A program made the position numbers and the translations under genes. From contig CAZRQL010000005.1 in NCBI GenBank assembly GCA_964602415.1, forward strand, positions 80,491 through 144,490: a stretch of DNA of 64,000 nucleotides, given 5' to 3'. The notes under the pieces are model-generated. The model had not been told where the DNA came from, ran no database searches, and saw only the letters and a program-made list of their open reading frames with translations. This stretch comes from CAZRQL01 sp964602415 (GTDB taxonomy: Bacteria; Bacteroidota; Bacteroidia; Cytophagales; Flammeovirgaceae). Positions 54,412-62,641 of this stretch are shown piece after piece (position 1 is the first letter of the stretch; each line of letters opens with the position of its first letter).

Positions 54412-54430
54412 CGATTAAAGTATTGATTAC

Positions 54431-56206
54431 ATGTATAGAACCCACACTTGCGGCGAACTTAGGCTTGCAGACATAAATAAAACCGTTGCGTTGGCCGGCT
54501 GGGTACAGCGGGTAAGAGACAAAGGCTCTTTGGTCTGGATAGACCTGCGCGACCGCTACGGCATCACCCAACTGGTATTTGAAGAGGGCATATCAGAACA
54601 AGAACTCATAACAAAAGCCAAATCTTTGGGCAGGGAGTTTGTGGTTCAGGCCAAAGGACAAGTGGTAGAGCGGTACGCCAAAAACAACAAAATGCCAACG
54701 GGAGACATCGAAATCCGCGTTGTTGAGTTGAGTGTTCTCAACTCGGCTCTTACTCCGCCTTTTACCATAGAGGACGAAACCGACGGCGGAGATGAGCTGC
54801 GAATGAAATACCGCTATTTGGATTTGCGCCGCGCCATTGTGCGCAAAAACCTTGAACTCAGGCACCAAGTGGCATCGGCCACCCGCGAGTATTTCAACGC
54901 CCAAGAGTTTATAGAGGTCGAGACTCCCGTGCTCATCAAGTCCACCCCCGAAGGCGCAAGGGACTTTGTCGTGCCCTCAAGGATGCAACCCGGGCAGTTT
55001 TATGCCCTACCTCAGTCACCCCAGACCTTCAAGCAACTCTTGATGGTGGCAGGTTTTGACCGCTACTATCAGATTGTCAAGTGTTTTAGGGATGAAGACC
55101 TCAGAGCCGACCGCCAGCCCGAGTTCACACAAATAGACTGCGAAATGTCCTTTGTAGAGCGTGAGGACGTATTGCAAACCTTCGAGGCTTTTATCAAATA
55201 TATATTTAAAAAAGTCAAAAACATCGAACTGGACGACCTGCCGCGTATGCCTTACGGTGAGGCCATGAAATACTACGGCTCAGATAAGCCCGATACGCGC
55301 TTTGGTATGCGCTTTTGTGACCTAACCGATGCCGCAAAAGGAAAAGGCTTTGCTGTATTCGACTCGGCGCAAGCTGTTTTGGCTATATGTGTAAAAGGAG
55401 CGGCTCATTACACCCGCAAGCAACTCGACGAACTCACCGACTGGGTCAAACGCCCACAAATCGGTGCCAAAGGTTTGGTTTATGTGCAGTACAAAGACGG
55501 CACTGCCAAATCTTCGGTAGATAAATTTTATTCTGTCGAAGACCTGATTAATTGGAGGCAACAAACCAATGCCCAAGACGGCGATTTGCTATTGATCCTC
55601 TCGGGTGAACTGAACCACACCCGCAAAGCACTGGGCGCACTAAGGCTTGAGATGGGGGAAAGGCTTGGACTAAGAGACAAAAACACTTTTTCATGTCTTT
55701 GGGTGGTGGATTTTCCGCTGTTGGAATGGGACGAGGAAGAGCAACGCTTTTTTGCTTGCCACCACCCCTTTACCTCGCCGCTGCCCCAAGACATACACCT
55801 CATGGATACCGCACCGGGTGCTGTGCGAGCCAATGCCTACGACATGGTCATAAATGGCGTAGAAGTCGGTGGAGGCTCTATCAGGATTTTCGATAGCGAC
55901 CTGCAAGCGCGTGTATTTGATATGTTGGGCTTTAGTCCCGATGAAGCGCAAAGGCAGTTTGGCTTTTTGATGAATGCCTTCCAATACGGTGCGCCGCCGC
56001 ACGGGGGGATAGCCTTTGGTTTTGACAGGCTTTGCTCGCTGCTGGGAGGAGCCGACTCAATCAGGGACTTTATCGCCTTCCCAAAAAACAATGCAGGCCG
56101 AGACGTGATGATAGACACGCCTTCCAGCATATCCGCGCAACAACTTAAAGAACTCTTTATCAAAACCGAATACAAAATTACTGGCAATATCGTGATAAAT
56201 GATTAA
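54431..56206 (+). CDS. aspS: aspartyl-tRNA synthetase
   Basis: 591 residues, the bacterial length. The N-terminal OB-fold anticodon domain (VALAGWVQRVRDKGSLVWID) is followed by the class II catalytic core. Motif 2 reads CFRDEDLRADRQPEFTQIDCE and motif 3 GIAFGFDRLCSLLGG; the GAD insertion domain lies between residues ~300 and 420. It charges tRNA-Asp. Whether it also charges tRNA-Asn cannot be told from one window. Confidence 0.98.
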   Translation: MYRTHTCGELRLADINKTVALAGWVQRVRDKGSLVWIDLRDRYGITQLVFEEGISEQELITKAKSLGREFVVQAKGQVVERYAKNNKMPTGDIEIRVVELSVLNSALTPPFTIEDETDGGDELRMKYRYLDLRRAIVRKNLELRHQVASATREYFNAQEFIEVETPVLIKSTPEGARDFVVPSRMQPGQFYALPQSPQTFKQLLMVAGFDRYYQIVKCFRDEDLRADRQPEFTQIDCEMSFVEREDVLQTFEAFIKYIFKKVKNIELDDLPRMPYGEAMKYYGSDKPDTRFGMRFCDLTDAAKGKGFAVFDSAQAVLAICVKGAAHYTRKQLDELTDWVKRPQIGAKGLVYVQYKDGTAKSSVDKFYSVEDLINWRQQTNAQDGDLLLILSGELNHTRKALGALRLEMGERLGLRDKNTFSCLWVVDFPLLEWDEEEQRFFACHHPFTSPLPQDIHLMDTAPGAVRANAYDMVINGVEVGGGSIRIFDSDLQARVFDMLGFSPDEAQRQFGFLMNAFQYGAPPHGGIAFGFDRLCSLLGGADSIRDFIAFPKNNAGRDVMIDTPSSISAQQLKELFIKTEYKITGNIVIND

Positions 56207-56233
56207 GCCCTCATTGAGAGTGGCAGTAGCTCA

Positions 56234-57064
56234 TTAATCCACTTTGACCAGTTCAACCCTGCGGTTTTTGCGTCTTCCTTCCTCGGTCGAATTGTCCGAA
56301 ATAGGCTTGTCGGGGCCATACCCTTTGGCTGAAAGCCTGTTTTGATTGATACCTTTGTCTATGAGGTACTTAAGCACCGCGTTGGCTCGCTCGCGCGACA
56401 GCCTTTTATTTTTTTCGTGAGAGCCTACGTTGTCGGTATGTCCTTCTACTATCAGGCGCAAGTTGCTTTTGCTAATCATCAGCTTGTGTATCTGCTCGAC
56501 TACTTGTTTTGCGTCTTCTGTAAGTTCTGAGTCGCCCGAAGCAAAATTGATGTACAAAGCAATATGTCCATCTCTGACAAGCGATTGGTAGATTTTTTCG
56601 GCATCTATTTCGTCTTCGAGTTGTTTGATGCCGGACGTTTTAAGTACCGTTGCGCTGTAATGCAGTGCATCGCTGTACACCTCATAAATCACCAGCAAAT
56701 TAGCCCCGCCAAATTCAATTTTGTAAATCACTCGGGATTCTTCTTGTAAATAAATGCCTTTCAAATAAGGTTTGACAGACTCTTCAAATTTGCTCATCAA
56801 AAAAGGAATCGTATAGACTTGACCGGAATTGATGTCAAAATCATATTGGGCGTAAGTCTTATAGCCTCTGATTTTGCGTTTTTGCCCTTTTATGGGTATT
56901 TCAAGTTCGTCGTTTTCAGTGGTCTCATAGACTTTGGAATACTCAGGAATGCGAGGCAAAAAATCGTAGGATTTCGTTTGAGCCTTCGACGGAGCACAAA
57001 ACATCAAAAGCGAGACAGGCAAGTATGCCCAACCAATTAGAGTATATTTTAAGAAATAGCGCAT
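56234..57064 (-). CDS. OmpA-family protein with C-terminal peptidoglycan-binding domain
   Basis: 276 residues. A signal peptide ends near SKAQ. The N-terminal ~130 residues have mixed beta strands and no recognised family. The OmpA/MotB domain spans ~165-276: IALYINFASGDSELTEDAKQ, LIVEGHTDNVGSHEKNKRLS, RANAVLKYLIDKGI and GRRKNRRVELV. The domain binds peptidoglycan and tethers the outer membrane to the wall. No barrel is predicted, so it is a periplasmic or lipid-free anchor. Confidence 0.88.
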   Translation of the reverse strand: MRYFLKYTLIGWAYLPVSLLMFCAPSKAQTKSYDFLPRIPEYSKVYETTENDELEIPIKGQKRKIRGYKTYAQYDFDINSGQVYTIPFLMSKFEESVKPYLKGIYLQEESRVIYKIEFGGANLLVIYEVYSDALHYSATVLKTSGIKQLEDEIDAEKIYQSLVRDGHIALYINFASGDSELTEDAKQVVEQIHKLMISKSNLRLIVEGHTDNVGSHEKNKRLSRERANAVLKYLIDKGINQNRLSAKGYGPDKPISDNSTEEGRRKNRRVELVKVD

Positions 57065-57228
57065 TGATATAAAATTGAGTTTGATAAATTATTTAAAACC
57101 GATATTAAACATCGTGCTTCTTTTCGTCCGCTTGTTTGTAGGTCGTTTTGGGGTAGTGCGGTTGCACAGACACCCTTTTTGGCAACCTTTGGTCTGTGTG
57201 TTGGCTAAATGTCTTTGTTGTCCTGTCA

Positions 57229-60096
57229 TTACGCTGCTTTCTGTTTGTACAAATGTTCTTGAAATGCTATAAACAGTCTGCTGATGTTTGCCACGTCTCC
57301 CAAAATTTCTTTTGCATCTTCTAAAGATTGATGCTTGTTTGTCAGCAAGATGGGTAGTTTCTCTTGGTCGAGCTCGTCCACACCTGTTTCAATGTATTTG
57401 CTCAACACGAAACTGATAAACTCTTTTTGTTGGTCATTGAGTAAGGCAAAAATTGTCGCTTCGGCTGCTTTGGCTCTGGCTTCTCTTGTCATTGCGATAT
57501 AGTCGCCATTGAAAACGTATTCTAATACATCATACAAATCACTTTTTTCCATATCTACCAACTTTTGTAAAGTCAGTAAATCGTCTTTCGGGAAACCTGC
57601 TGCATCTAAATTTTCCAACAAAACTTTTCTTGTCATTGGATTGCTCCAAAGTTTCCGCAATTCTTCTTCGTCTTTGAATAGTTTCGGCAACTCGCCAAAA
57701 AGGTTATTCAAAAATTCTTCTGCTGAAATGGGTTTACCGTCTGCACTCCAAAACGAAGTAGAAACCATTGATTGTATTTCTCTTTCTTTTCCATCTCGCA
57801 ATTTGATTTTTACCTTTTTGGGTGCTGAGCTTGTCGAAGCATCAGTAGGTTCTTTGTATTCTCTTGGTTTGTATTCGTCTTTGGGTTCTTTTACTCCGCT
57901 TGGTTCTTCTTCCAAAGGTTCTCCGTCCCATTCAGGGTCTGAAAAGTGTTTATAGGCATCTACAAAGTCGTAAATGGTGAAAAACTCTTTGCCATCAAAC
58001 AATCGTGTGCCACGTCCAACGATTTGTTTAAACTCAATCATCGAATTGACCGGACGAAGCAAAACGATATTGCGAATGTTCCGTGCATCAACTCCTGTGG
58101 AGAGTTTTTGCGAAGTAGTCAGAATGGTGGGGATGGTTTTTTCATTATCCTGAAATTCTCTCAATCGTCTTTCGCCTTCTTCTCCGTCATTGGCGGTAAC
58201 ACGAACGCAATAAAATGGGTCTCCCTTCGACAAGCTCAGGGAGCGATTATCGGGGGCTGAGCTTGTCGAAGCCCGTTTTTGGTTTACCAAATCTCTAATC
58301 AATGCTGCGTGACCTTGATTAGCACAAAAGATAATTGCCTTTTCGTTTTGGTTGGCTTCATCTAAAAATATGTTTACCCGCTTGGCTTCTCGTTCTACAA
58401 TTTCAATCGTTCGGTTAAAGTCTTTTTCTTCATACAGTTTGCCTTCTTCAATTTCTCCTTCCACAACGGTATCGTCCGGAGAGTATCGGTAATCATCTAA
58501 AGTGGTTTTGATTCGTTTTACTTTGAATGGCGTTAGGAAACCGTCATTAATACCTTCTTTGAGTGAATAAATGTAAACAGGTTCGCCAAAATATTTGTAA
58601 GTGTCCACATTGTCTTTTCGTTTGGGTGTGGCTGTTAAACCCAATTGCACTGCGGGACTGAAATATTCTAAAATACCCCGCCAATTGCTTTCGTCATTGG
58701 CTCCGCCACGGTGGCACTCGTCAATGATGATGAAATCGAAATAGTCTGCCGGGTATTGGCCGAAATAATAGGTGCCTTCGACAGGCTCAGGCACCGATTT
58801 CGACTCAAACACAGGATGATCTGTTCTATTTTTAGAAAGTTGTTTTAACTTTTCAATATCGCCCTTGATTAAAGCAATTTTCTTTGCTCTACTCCATTTT
58901 TGTATTTGCTTTTCTCTTGCAAATGCTTCATCAATTCTGTCGAATGTTTCATAGTAAACAAGTTTGACAGGTAAATTCTTTGATGTGAAATTTGCACCTT
59001 CTCCGTTTTTATGTTGCGCAATTCGAAGTGCTAATTCTTTGGTGCTACCTGTATAGAAACTTCCATCTCTACATTGAAGCATATACATATATCCATACGC
59101 ATTGTCTTTTATTTCTATTTCATCAAATTCAATGTTTTGGTCGTCTGCGGTGGGTGAGCTTGTCGAACCCCCGCTCATAAAGGTTTGAAAAATGGTAAAG
59201 AAAATACTGCCGTTGGTCGGCACTTTTCCACTTTTCTTTATTTCAGTGGGTTTTATACGCACCAAAGCATCTTCGGGAAATGCTGAAAATGAGTTGTAGG
59301 CTTGGTCGGCTAATATGTTTCTATCGGCTAAAAATAAAATTCTTGGTCTGCGGGCTACGACAGGCTCAGCCCCCGATGGTCGGTTCGGTAATTGAGCTTG
59401 TCGAAATTGTCGAACCGTCCAACGGGTTTGAAACAGTTTCCACGCAATTTGAAAAGCGATTGCCGTTTTTCCTGTTCCCGTGGCAAGGGTGAGTAAAATT
59501 CTTTCTTTGCCTTGTGCAATGGCTTCTACTACACGTTGCACGGCTATTTCCTGATAGTAGCGAAGTTGCCAAGTGCCGCTTTTGTCTTCAAACGGAACAT
59601 TGGCAAATTTTTCTCTCCATACTTCGACATTTCGACTACGCTCAATGTCCGAAGCGTTCCCTGAGCTTGTCGAAGGGAACGTTTTATTCCAAAGTTCGTC
59701 AGGGCTTAGAAAATCTGTTACCAAACCTTCTTCGCCTGTTTTCATACAGATTTGGTAAATGGCTAAGCCGTTGGTGCTGTACGTGGTTTCTAACTTTAGT
59801 TTGTCTGCATATTTCTTAGCTTGCATTACTCCTTCGCCAACTTCCTGCACATCACTTTTGGCTTCTACCACCGCCAATTTAATGCCTTTGTACACCAACA
59901 CATAATCGGCAATTTCTCTTTTGCCCCTTCTTACACCATCGCGGTTAGTGAGCCTGTCGAAACTACCACCGCCTGTTTGAATTTTACCTGCCGTTATGTT
60001 GTATTCACGAAGGATTTTGCTTCCTTCTACCACGCCCCAGCCTGCGGCTTTGAGCTTGGGGTCTATGAGTTCTGCTCTTGTTTCTGCTTCGTTCAT
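57229..60096 (-). CDS. hsdR: type I restriction endonuclease subunit R with inserted GIY-YIG domain
   Basis: 955 residues. The N-terminal PD-(D/E)xK nuclease has EIADYVLV and AVVEAKSD (residues ~61-82). The SF2 translocase has Walker A LATGTGKT at 204-211 and DECH at 459-462, with LTATPKR and the motif VI region QIVGRGTRLF further on. Residues ~333-424 are a separate GIY-YIG domain (YMYMLQCRDGSFYTGSTKEL, R358, E395, ending LIKGDIEKLKQL), set into the loop before DECH. Several in-frame palindromic elements add peptides such as FPSTSSG, PEPVEG and SLSLSKG. HsdR cuts DNA after ATP-driven translocation when bound to the HsdM-HsdS complex; here hsdM is broken. A REP-associated transposase separates it from hsdS. 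Confidence 0.94.
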   Translation of the reverse strand: MNEAETRAELIDPKLKAAGWGVVEGSKILREYNITAGKIQTGGGSFDRLTNRDGVRRGKREIADYVLVYKGIKLAVVEAKSDVQEVGEGVMQAKKYADKLKLETTYSTNGLAIYQICMKTGEEGLVTDFLSPDELWNKTFPSTSSGNASDIERSRNVEVWREKFANVPFEDKSGTWQLRYYQEIAVQRVVEAIAQGKERILLTLATGTGKTAIAFQIAWKLFQTRWTVRQFRQAQLPNRPSGAEPVVARRPRILFLADRNILADQAYNSFSAFPEDALVRIKPTEIKKSGKVPTNGSIFFTIFQTFMSGGSTSSPTADDQNIEFDEIEIKDNAYGYMYMLQCRDGSFYTGSTKELALRIAQHKNGEGANFTSKNLPVKLVYYETFDRIDEAFAREKQIQKWSRAKKIALIKGDIEKLKQLSKNRTDHPVFESKSVPEPVEGTYYFGQYPADYFDFIIIDECHRGGANDESNWRGILEYFSPAVQLGLTATPKRKDNVDTYKYFGEPVYIYSLKEGINDGFLTPFKVKRIKTTLDDYRYSPDDTVVEGEIEEGKLYEEKDFNRTIEIVEREAKRVNIFLDEANQNEKAIIFCANQGHAALIRDLVNQKRASTSSAPDNRSLSLSKGDPFYCVRVTANDGEEGERRLREFQDNEKTIPTILTTSQKLSTGVDARNIRNIVLLRPVNSMIEFKQIVGRGTRLFDGKEFFTIYDFVDAYKHFSDPEWDGEPLEEEPSGVKEPKDEYKPREYKEPTDASTSSAPKKVKIKLRDGKEREIQSMVSTSFWSADGKPISAEEFLNNLFGELPKLFKDEEELRKLWSNPMTRKVLLENLDAAGFPKDDLLTLQKLVDMEKSDLYDVLEYVFNGDYIAMTREARAKAAEATIFALLNDQQKEFISFVLSKYIETGVDELDQEKLPILLTNKHQSLEDAKEILGDVANISRLFIAFQEHLYKQKAA
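58830..59105 (-). other. GIY-YIG nuclease-like domain inserted within hsdR
   Basis: This in-frame segment encodes about 92 residues of the UPF0213/UvrC-N-type GIY-YIG fold. The first strand is YGYMYMLQC, then DGSFYTGSTKELALRIAQHK, then NLPVKLVYYETF and an AFAREKQIQKWSRAKKIALI helix with the catalytic-type glutamate. In free-standing relatives the tyrosines, the arginine after STxEL and this glutamate are the active-site residues, and all are retained. Removing it would restore a normal HsdR spacing between SIFFTIFQTF and ADYFDFIIIDECH. A palindromic element (58771-58795) abuts its downstream edge. Confidence 0.88.
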
Positions 60097-60134
60097 AATT
60101 TCTCTTTTTTTAATTGTGAGGGGCTATTATATCT

Positions 60135-60323
60135 CGCCCCTTCGGAGCTTGTGGTGGATGATGGTATCTTCTTACCCGATGGGCGATGCCCATCGTTAGC
60201 GTATGCCGCCCCTTCGGAGCTGTTAATGAAATGCCCTGAAAGGGCAGCATATCTTAACATAGGGTGCAGCCCTATGAAGCAATGCCACGACACCCAAGCC
60301 CTGAAAGGGCGTAATATCTCAGC
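60135..60323. repeat. ~190-bp direct repeat, left copy
   Basis: It begins CGCCCCTTCGGAGCTTGTGG and ends GGGCGTAATATCTCAGC. The right copy is 60803-60994. The two differ by about 3 nt in length (GAAGCAATG versus GAAGTGGCAATG) and are otherwise almost identical. Each contains several short palindromes (CCCTGAAAGGGC, GGGCGATGCCC, GGGTGCAGCCC), as expected of clustered REP-type sequences. Confidence 0.9.
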
Positions 60324-60336
60324 ATGGGGTTTATAT

Positions 60337-60789
60337 CTAATCCCAAACATACTTCTCATCATACTCTACTTTATACTTTTTAAGAAAGGCACGATACTCG
60401 TCCTGAAACGTTTTCTTGCTGTGATGTTCTTTTTGATTGGCTATGTACGCAATTACGGTATTTACTTCTGAAGGATTAACAGAAAAAGCTCCATAACCAT
60501 CTTGCCAATAGAAGTTTTCATACCCTTTACCTTTGGTCTTTATCCACTTGGAGGAATGTGATTTTAGTTCTTCCATCAATTTCATCAAGGCTATTTTTTT
60601 GGATAACATACAGAGGATGTGAATGTGGTCGGTGTAGCCACCCACTTTGATAACGGTGCAGTCGAGTTTATTGCAGATGCCACCGAGATAAGAGTGTAGT
60701 TCTGCTTCTACGGGTGGGTGTATCAGCGGCTCACGGTGCTTGGTGCTGAACACTATGTGTATGTAATTTTTGACGAGCGATTGTCCCAT
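60337..60789 (-). CDS. REP-associated tyrosine transposase (IS200-like, RAYT)
   Basis: 150 residues from the ATG at 60789; the longer frame upstream would translate the repeat. The HUH nuclease motif HIH lies in GGYTDHIHILC (~66) and the single catalytic tyrosine in VNTVIAYIANQKEHH (~115). These Y1-transposases cut single-stranded DNA at hairpins. When a RAYT gene is bracketed by REP sequences it is thought to spread those REPs rather than move as a classical IS. It lies between hsdR and hsdS, in the same direction, flanked closely by two ~190-bp direct repeats rich in palindromes. It looks intact. Confidence 0.9.
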   Translation of the reverse strand: MGQSLVKNYIHIVFSTKHREPLIHPPVEAELHSYLGGICNKLDCTVIKVGGYTDHIHILCMLSKKIALMKLMEELKSHSSKWIKTKGKGYENFYWQDGYGAFSVNPSEVNTVIAYIANQKEHHSKKTFQDEYRAFLKKYKVEYDEKYVWD

Positions 60790-60802
60790 AGCTTCTGTAT
60801 TA

Positions 60803-60994
60803 CGCCCCTTCGGAGCTTGTGGTGGATGATGGTATCTTCTTACCCGATGGGCGATGCCCATCGTTAGCGTATGCCGCCCCTTCGGAGCTGTTAATGAAAT
60901 GCCCTGAAAGGGCAGCATATCTTAACATAGGGTGCAGCCCTATGAAGTGGCAATGCCACGACACCCAAGCCCTGAAAGGGCGTAATATCTCAGC
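60803..60994. repeat. ~190-bp direct repeat, right copy
   Basis: Same orientation as the left copy at 60135-60323 and nearly identical. The transposase start codon (60789) is 14 nt away, so the repeat probably carries its promoter or control region. A third, partial unit (GCCCTGAAAGGGTGAAATATTG) follows at about 61041. Confidence 0.9.
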
Positions 60995-61074
60995 GAGGCG
61001 GTAACTCCGCTCGCCATGATGCCAACACCACGAAACATCAAAGCCCTGAAAGGGTGAAATATTGAATGATGGTA

Positions 61075-62229
61075 TCATATGGTTAGTGCTTTTTCAGTTT
61101 TCAACTCCCCCGCAAATGCTTTTTGCAAGATACTCTTTTTCAGTTCGTCTAAATCAGTTATTTTCTTTTGATACACCGCTTCCAATTTTTGCGTTTCGGC
61201 TCGCAGGGCATCTAATTGGCGGACGATGGTTTGTTGTTCTTCAATAGAAGGAACAGGGATAGGAATTTTATTTAGCATTGCCTGATTTAACTTCGGCTGT
61301 GCCATTCCGCTTACATATTCATCAATTCTAATTGAGTTGATATAAACTTCAACAAATTTTTGAGTGGTGATATTTGGAAACTTCAAAACGTGTGCGTGAT
61401 TATTCACCCAAGTTTTCCCTGAAATTGAAAAGGCAATCGGATAAGTTCTCGCTAGAAGATTTGCGCCATCTTCTGAAACACAAAGCAAATCCCCATCAAA
61501 AAGGAAATCAGCAACGTAATCTACAATGCCTGATGCACCGTAATATGGGGTATCTCCGCTTTTTCTTTTGTTTTTGGTAATCGGCACTCTTTTACTATCG
61601 AGATTTTCCGAAATCTGATTTAATGTTCTCCTTTCCCAATTCCCATTCTCAAACACCCCTTGCAAATAGCTTTCAAAAAGTTCTTTGGCGTTTTTGAGGT
61701 TTTGTTCGGCATTGGCTTTTGCCTTGGCTATGGCGGCAAAGGCTTCATCTAAGATGGAAACAATGCGTTGTTGTTCGGGGAGAGGGGGAAGGGGGATTTT
61801 AGTATTCTTGATTTTAATTTGAGAAATATTCGGTTGTGCTCCACCAACTGCTTGTGCTACCAATTCTTCTTTCTTTTCCAAAAAACAATAGAAAAGATAC
61901 TCTGGAATTGTTCTGTCATTTGGCAAAATCCCACAAACGGCTTGGTTTGTTGCTGCTTCAAATCTCAAAATTCCAACTTGCCCTGCTGTTGCTCCATACA
62001 TTGCAACTAAAACTGTATTTGGTGGAAACAATTTTGCGGAAGAATTTTTCAATCCCTTTTCAGTAATGAAATTCTTTGCTTCAAAAATTTCACCCTGACT
62101 TACTTCACCACTTAAAAGCCACGGAATTGTTCCGCCTTCATAATAATCTTTGTGCGTTTTTAAAGGAGTTCCACCTGCTCCTGTTTCACATACTTCCCCC
62201 AACTTCTTTATTTCCCAACCTTGCTTCAT
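61075..62229 (-). CDS. hsdS: type I restriction-modification specificity subunit S
   Basis: 384 residues with the standard two-half plan. The first target-recognition domain (residues ~1-150, GWEIKKLGEVCETGAGGTP at the start) is followed by a spacer coiled coil (LPEQQRIVSILDEAFAAIAK). The second target-recognition domain (~190-330, NWERRTLNQISENLDSKR) ends in a second coiled coil (EEQQTIVRQLDALRAETQKL). HsdS sets the bipartite DNA target of the complex. It is read from hsdM through the four-helix-bundle gene and is followed by the RAYT element. Confidence 0.95.
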   Translation of the reverse strand: MKQGWEIKKLGEVCETGAGGTPLKTHKDYYEGGTIPWLLSGEVSQGEIFEAKNFITEKGLKNSSAKLFPPNTVLVAMYGATAGQVGILRFEAATNQAVCGILPNDRTIPEYLFYCFLEKKEELVAQAVGGAQPNISQIKIKNTKIPLPPLPEQQRIVSILDEAFAAIAKAKANAEQNLKNAKELFESYLQGVFENGNWERRTLNQISENLDSKRVPITKNKRKSGDTPYYGASGIVDYVADFLFDGDLLCVSEDGANLLARTYPIAFSISGKTWVNNHAHVLKFPNITTQKFVEVYINSIRIDEYVSGMAQPKLNQAMLNKIPIPVPSIEEQQTIVRQLDALRAETQKLEAVYQKKITDLDELKKSILQKAFAGELKTEKALTI

Positions 62230-62284
62230 ATTAATTCCAAAACGTGTTTAATGTATAATTGACAATTGATAATGGATAATTATT

Positions 62285-62641
62285 TCATTTCTTTGCATTG
62301 CCTTTTGTTGATTTGATTATTGCTGTCAATAGTTTTAATATTTCTGTCAAATCTTCTTTCAATGAAACACTTGCCTTTTCGTCCAGGTAATTTGATTGTG
62401 CAAGAAGTTCAACCCAATATTCTGTTTCATTGGCTTCTTTGAGTGCAATAGCCATTTTATGGACAAAGTCGGCACTACTTTCAGCCTGCTCTGCTTCCCG
62501 AACCATTGCACCGATAGCCGTTCCGCTTCTAAGCATTTGCTTACTCAGCACAAACTCTTTTTTCTCCGAAAGAAATTGATACGCTTTTACAACTCTCAAA
62601 GCAAAAGCAAACGACTTATTTTTAATTATATTATCTTTCAT
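62285..62641 (-). CDS. four-helix bundle protein (23S rRNA intervening-sequence family)
   Basis: 118 residues, all-helical, with the family core FAFALRVVKAYQFLSEKKEF, MLRSGTAIGAMVREAEQAES and FVHKMAIALKEANETEYWVE. Members of this TIGR02436-type family form pentamers and were first seen encoded in 23S rRNA insertions; they also turn up inside restriction operons. Molecular role unknown. Its start overlaps the hsdM stop by 1 nt (TGATG), so it is translated with hsdM. Confidence 0.9.
   Translation of the reverse strand: MKDNIIKNKSFAFALRVVKAYQFLSEKKEFVLSKQMLRSGTAIGAMVREAEQAESSADFVHKMAIALKEANETEYWVELLAQSNYLDEKASVSLKEDLTEILKLLTAIIKSTKGNAKK

Larger units (their letters stand above)
53915..54430. 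other. 516-bp intergenic region between divergent aceB and aspS
   Basis: It should hold the aceBA promoter (left) and the aspS promoter (right, 54378-54411). A hairpin related to the short repeat family lies at 54145-54176. The remainder is AT-rich with no convincing frame; a minus-strand frame near 54254-54571 lacks coding character and overlaps aspS. Confidence 0.5.

Noticed and set aside
54254..54571. Minus-strand frame of 105 residues upstream of aspS
   Set aside because: It overlaps the aspS promoter and start, and has no homology or coding character that I can see.
58830..59105. Intein or self-splicing insertion in hsdR
   Set aside because: No Hint-domain splice residues (Cys/Ser start, His-Asn end) flank the GIY-YIG segment, and no group I intron core is visible since the frame is continuous.
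57229..60096. CRISPR-like array suggested by repeated TGAGCTTGTCGAA cores
   Set aside because: Spacing is irregular, orientation varies, and copies lie within coding sequence; there are no cas genes.
60093..60362. Minus-strand frame of 89 residues over the left direct repeat, and a similar one at 60800-61078
   Set aside because: Both are translations of the 190-bp repeat itself, with tails that change at its borders; such repeat-derived frames are not genes.
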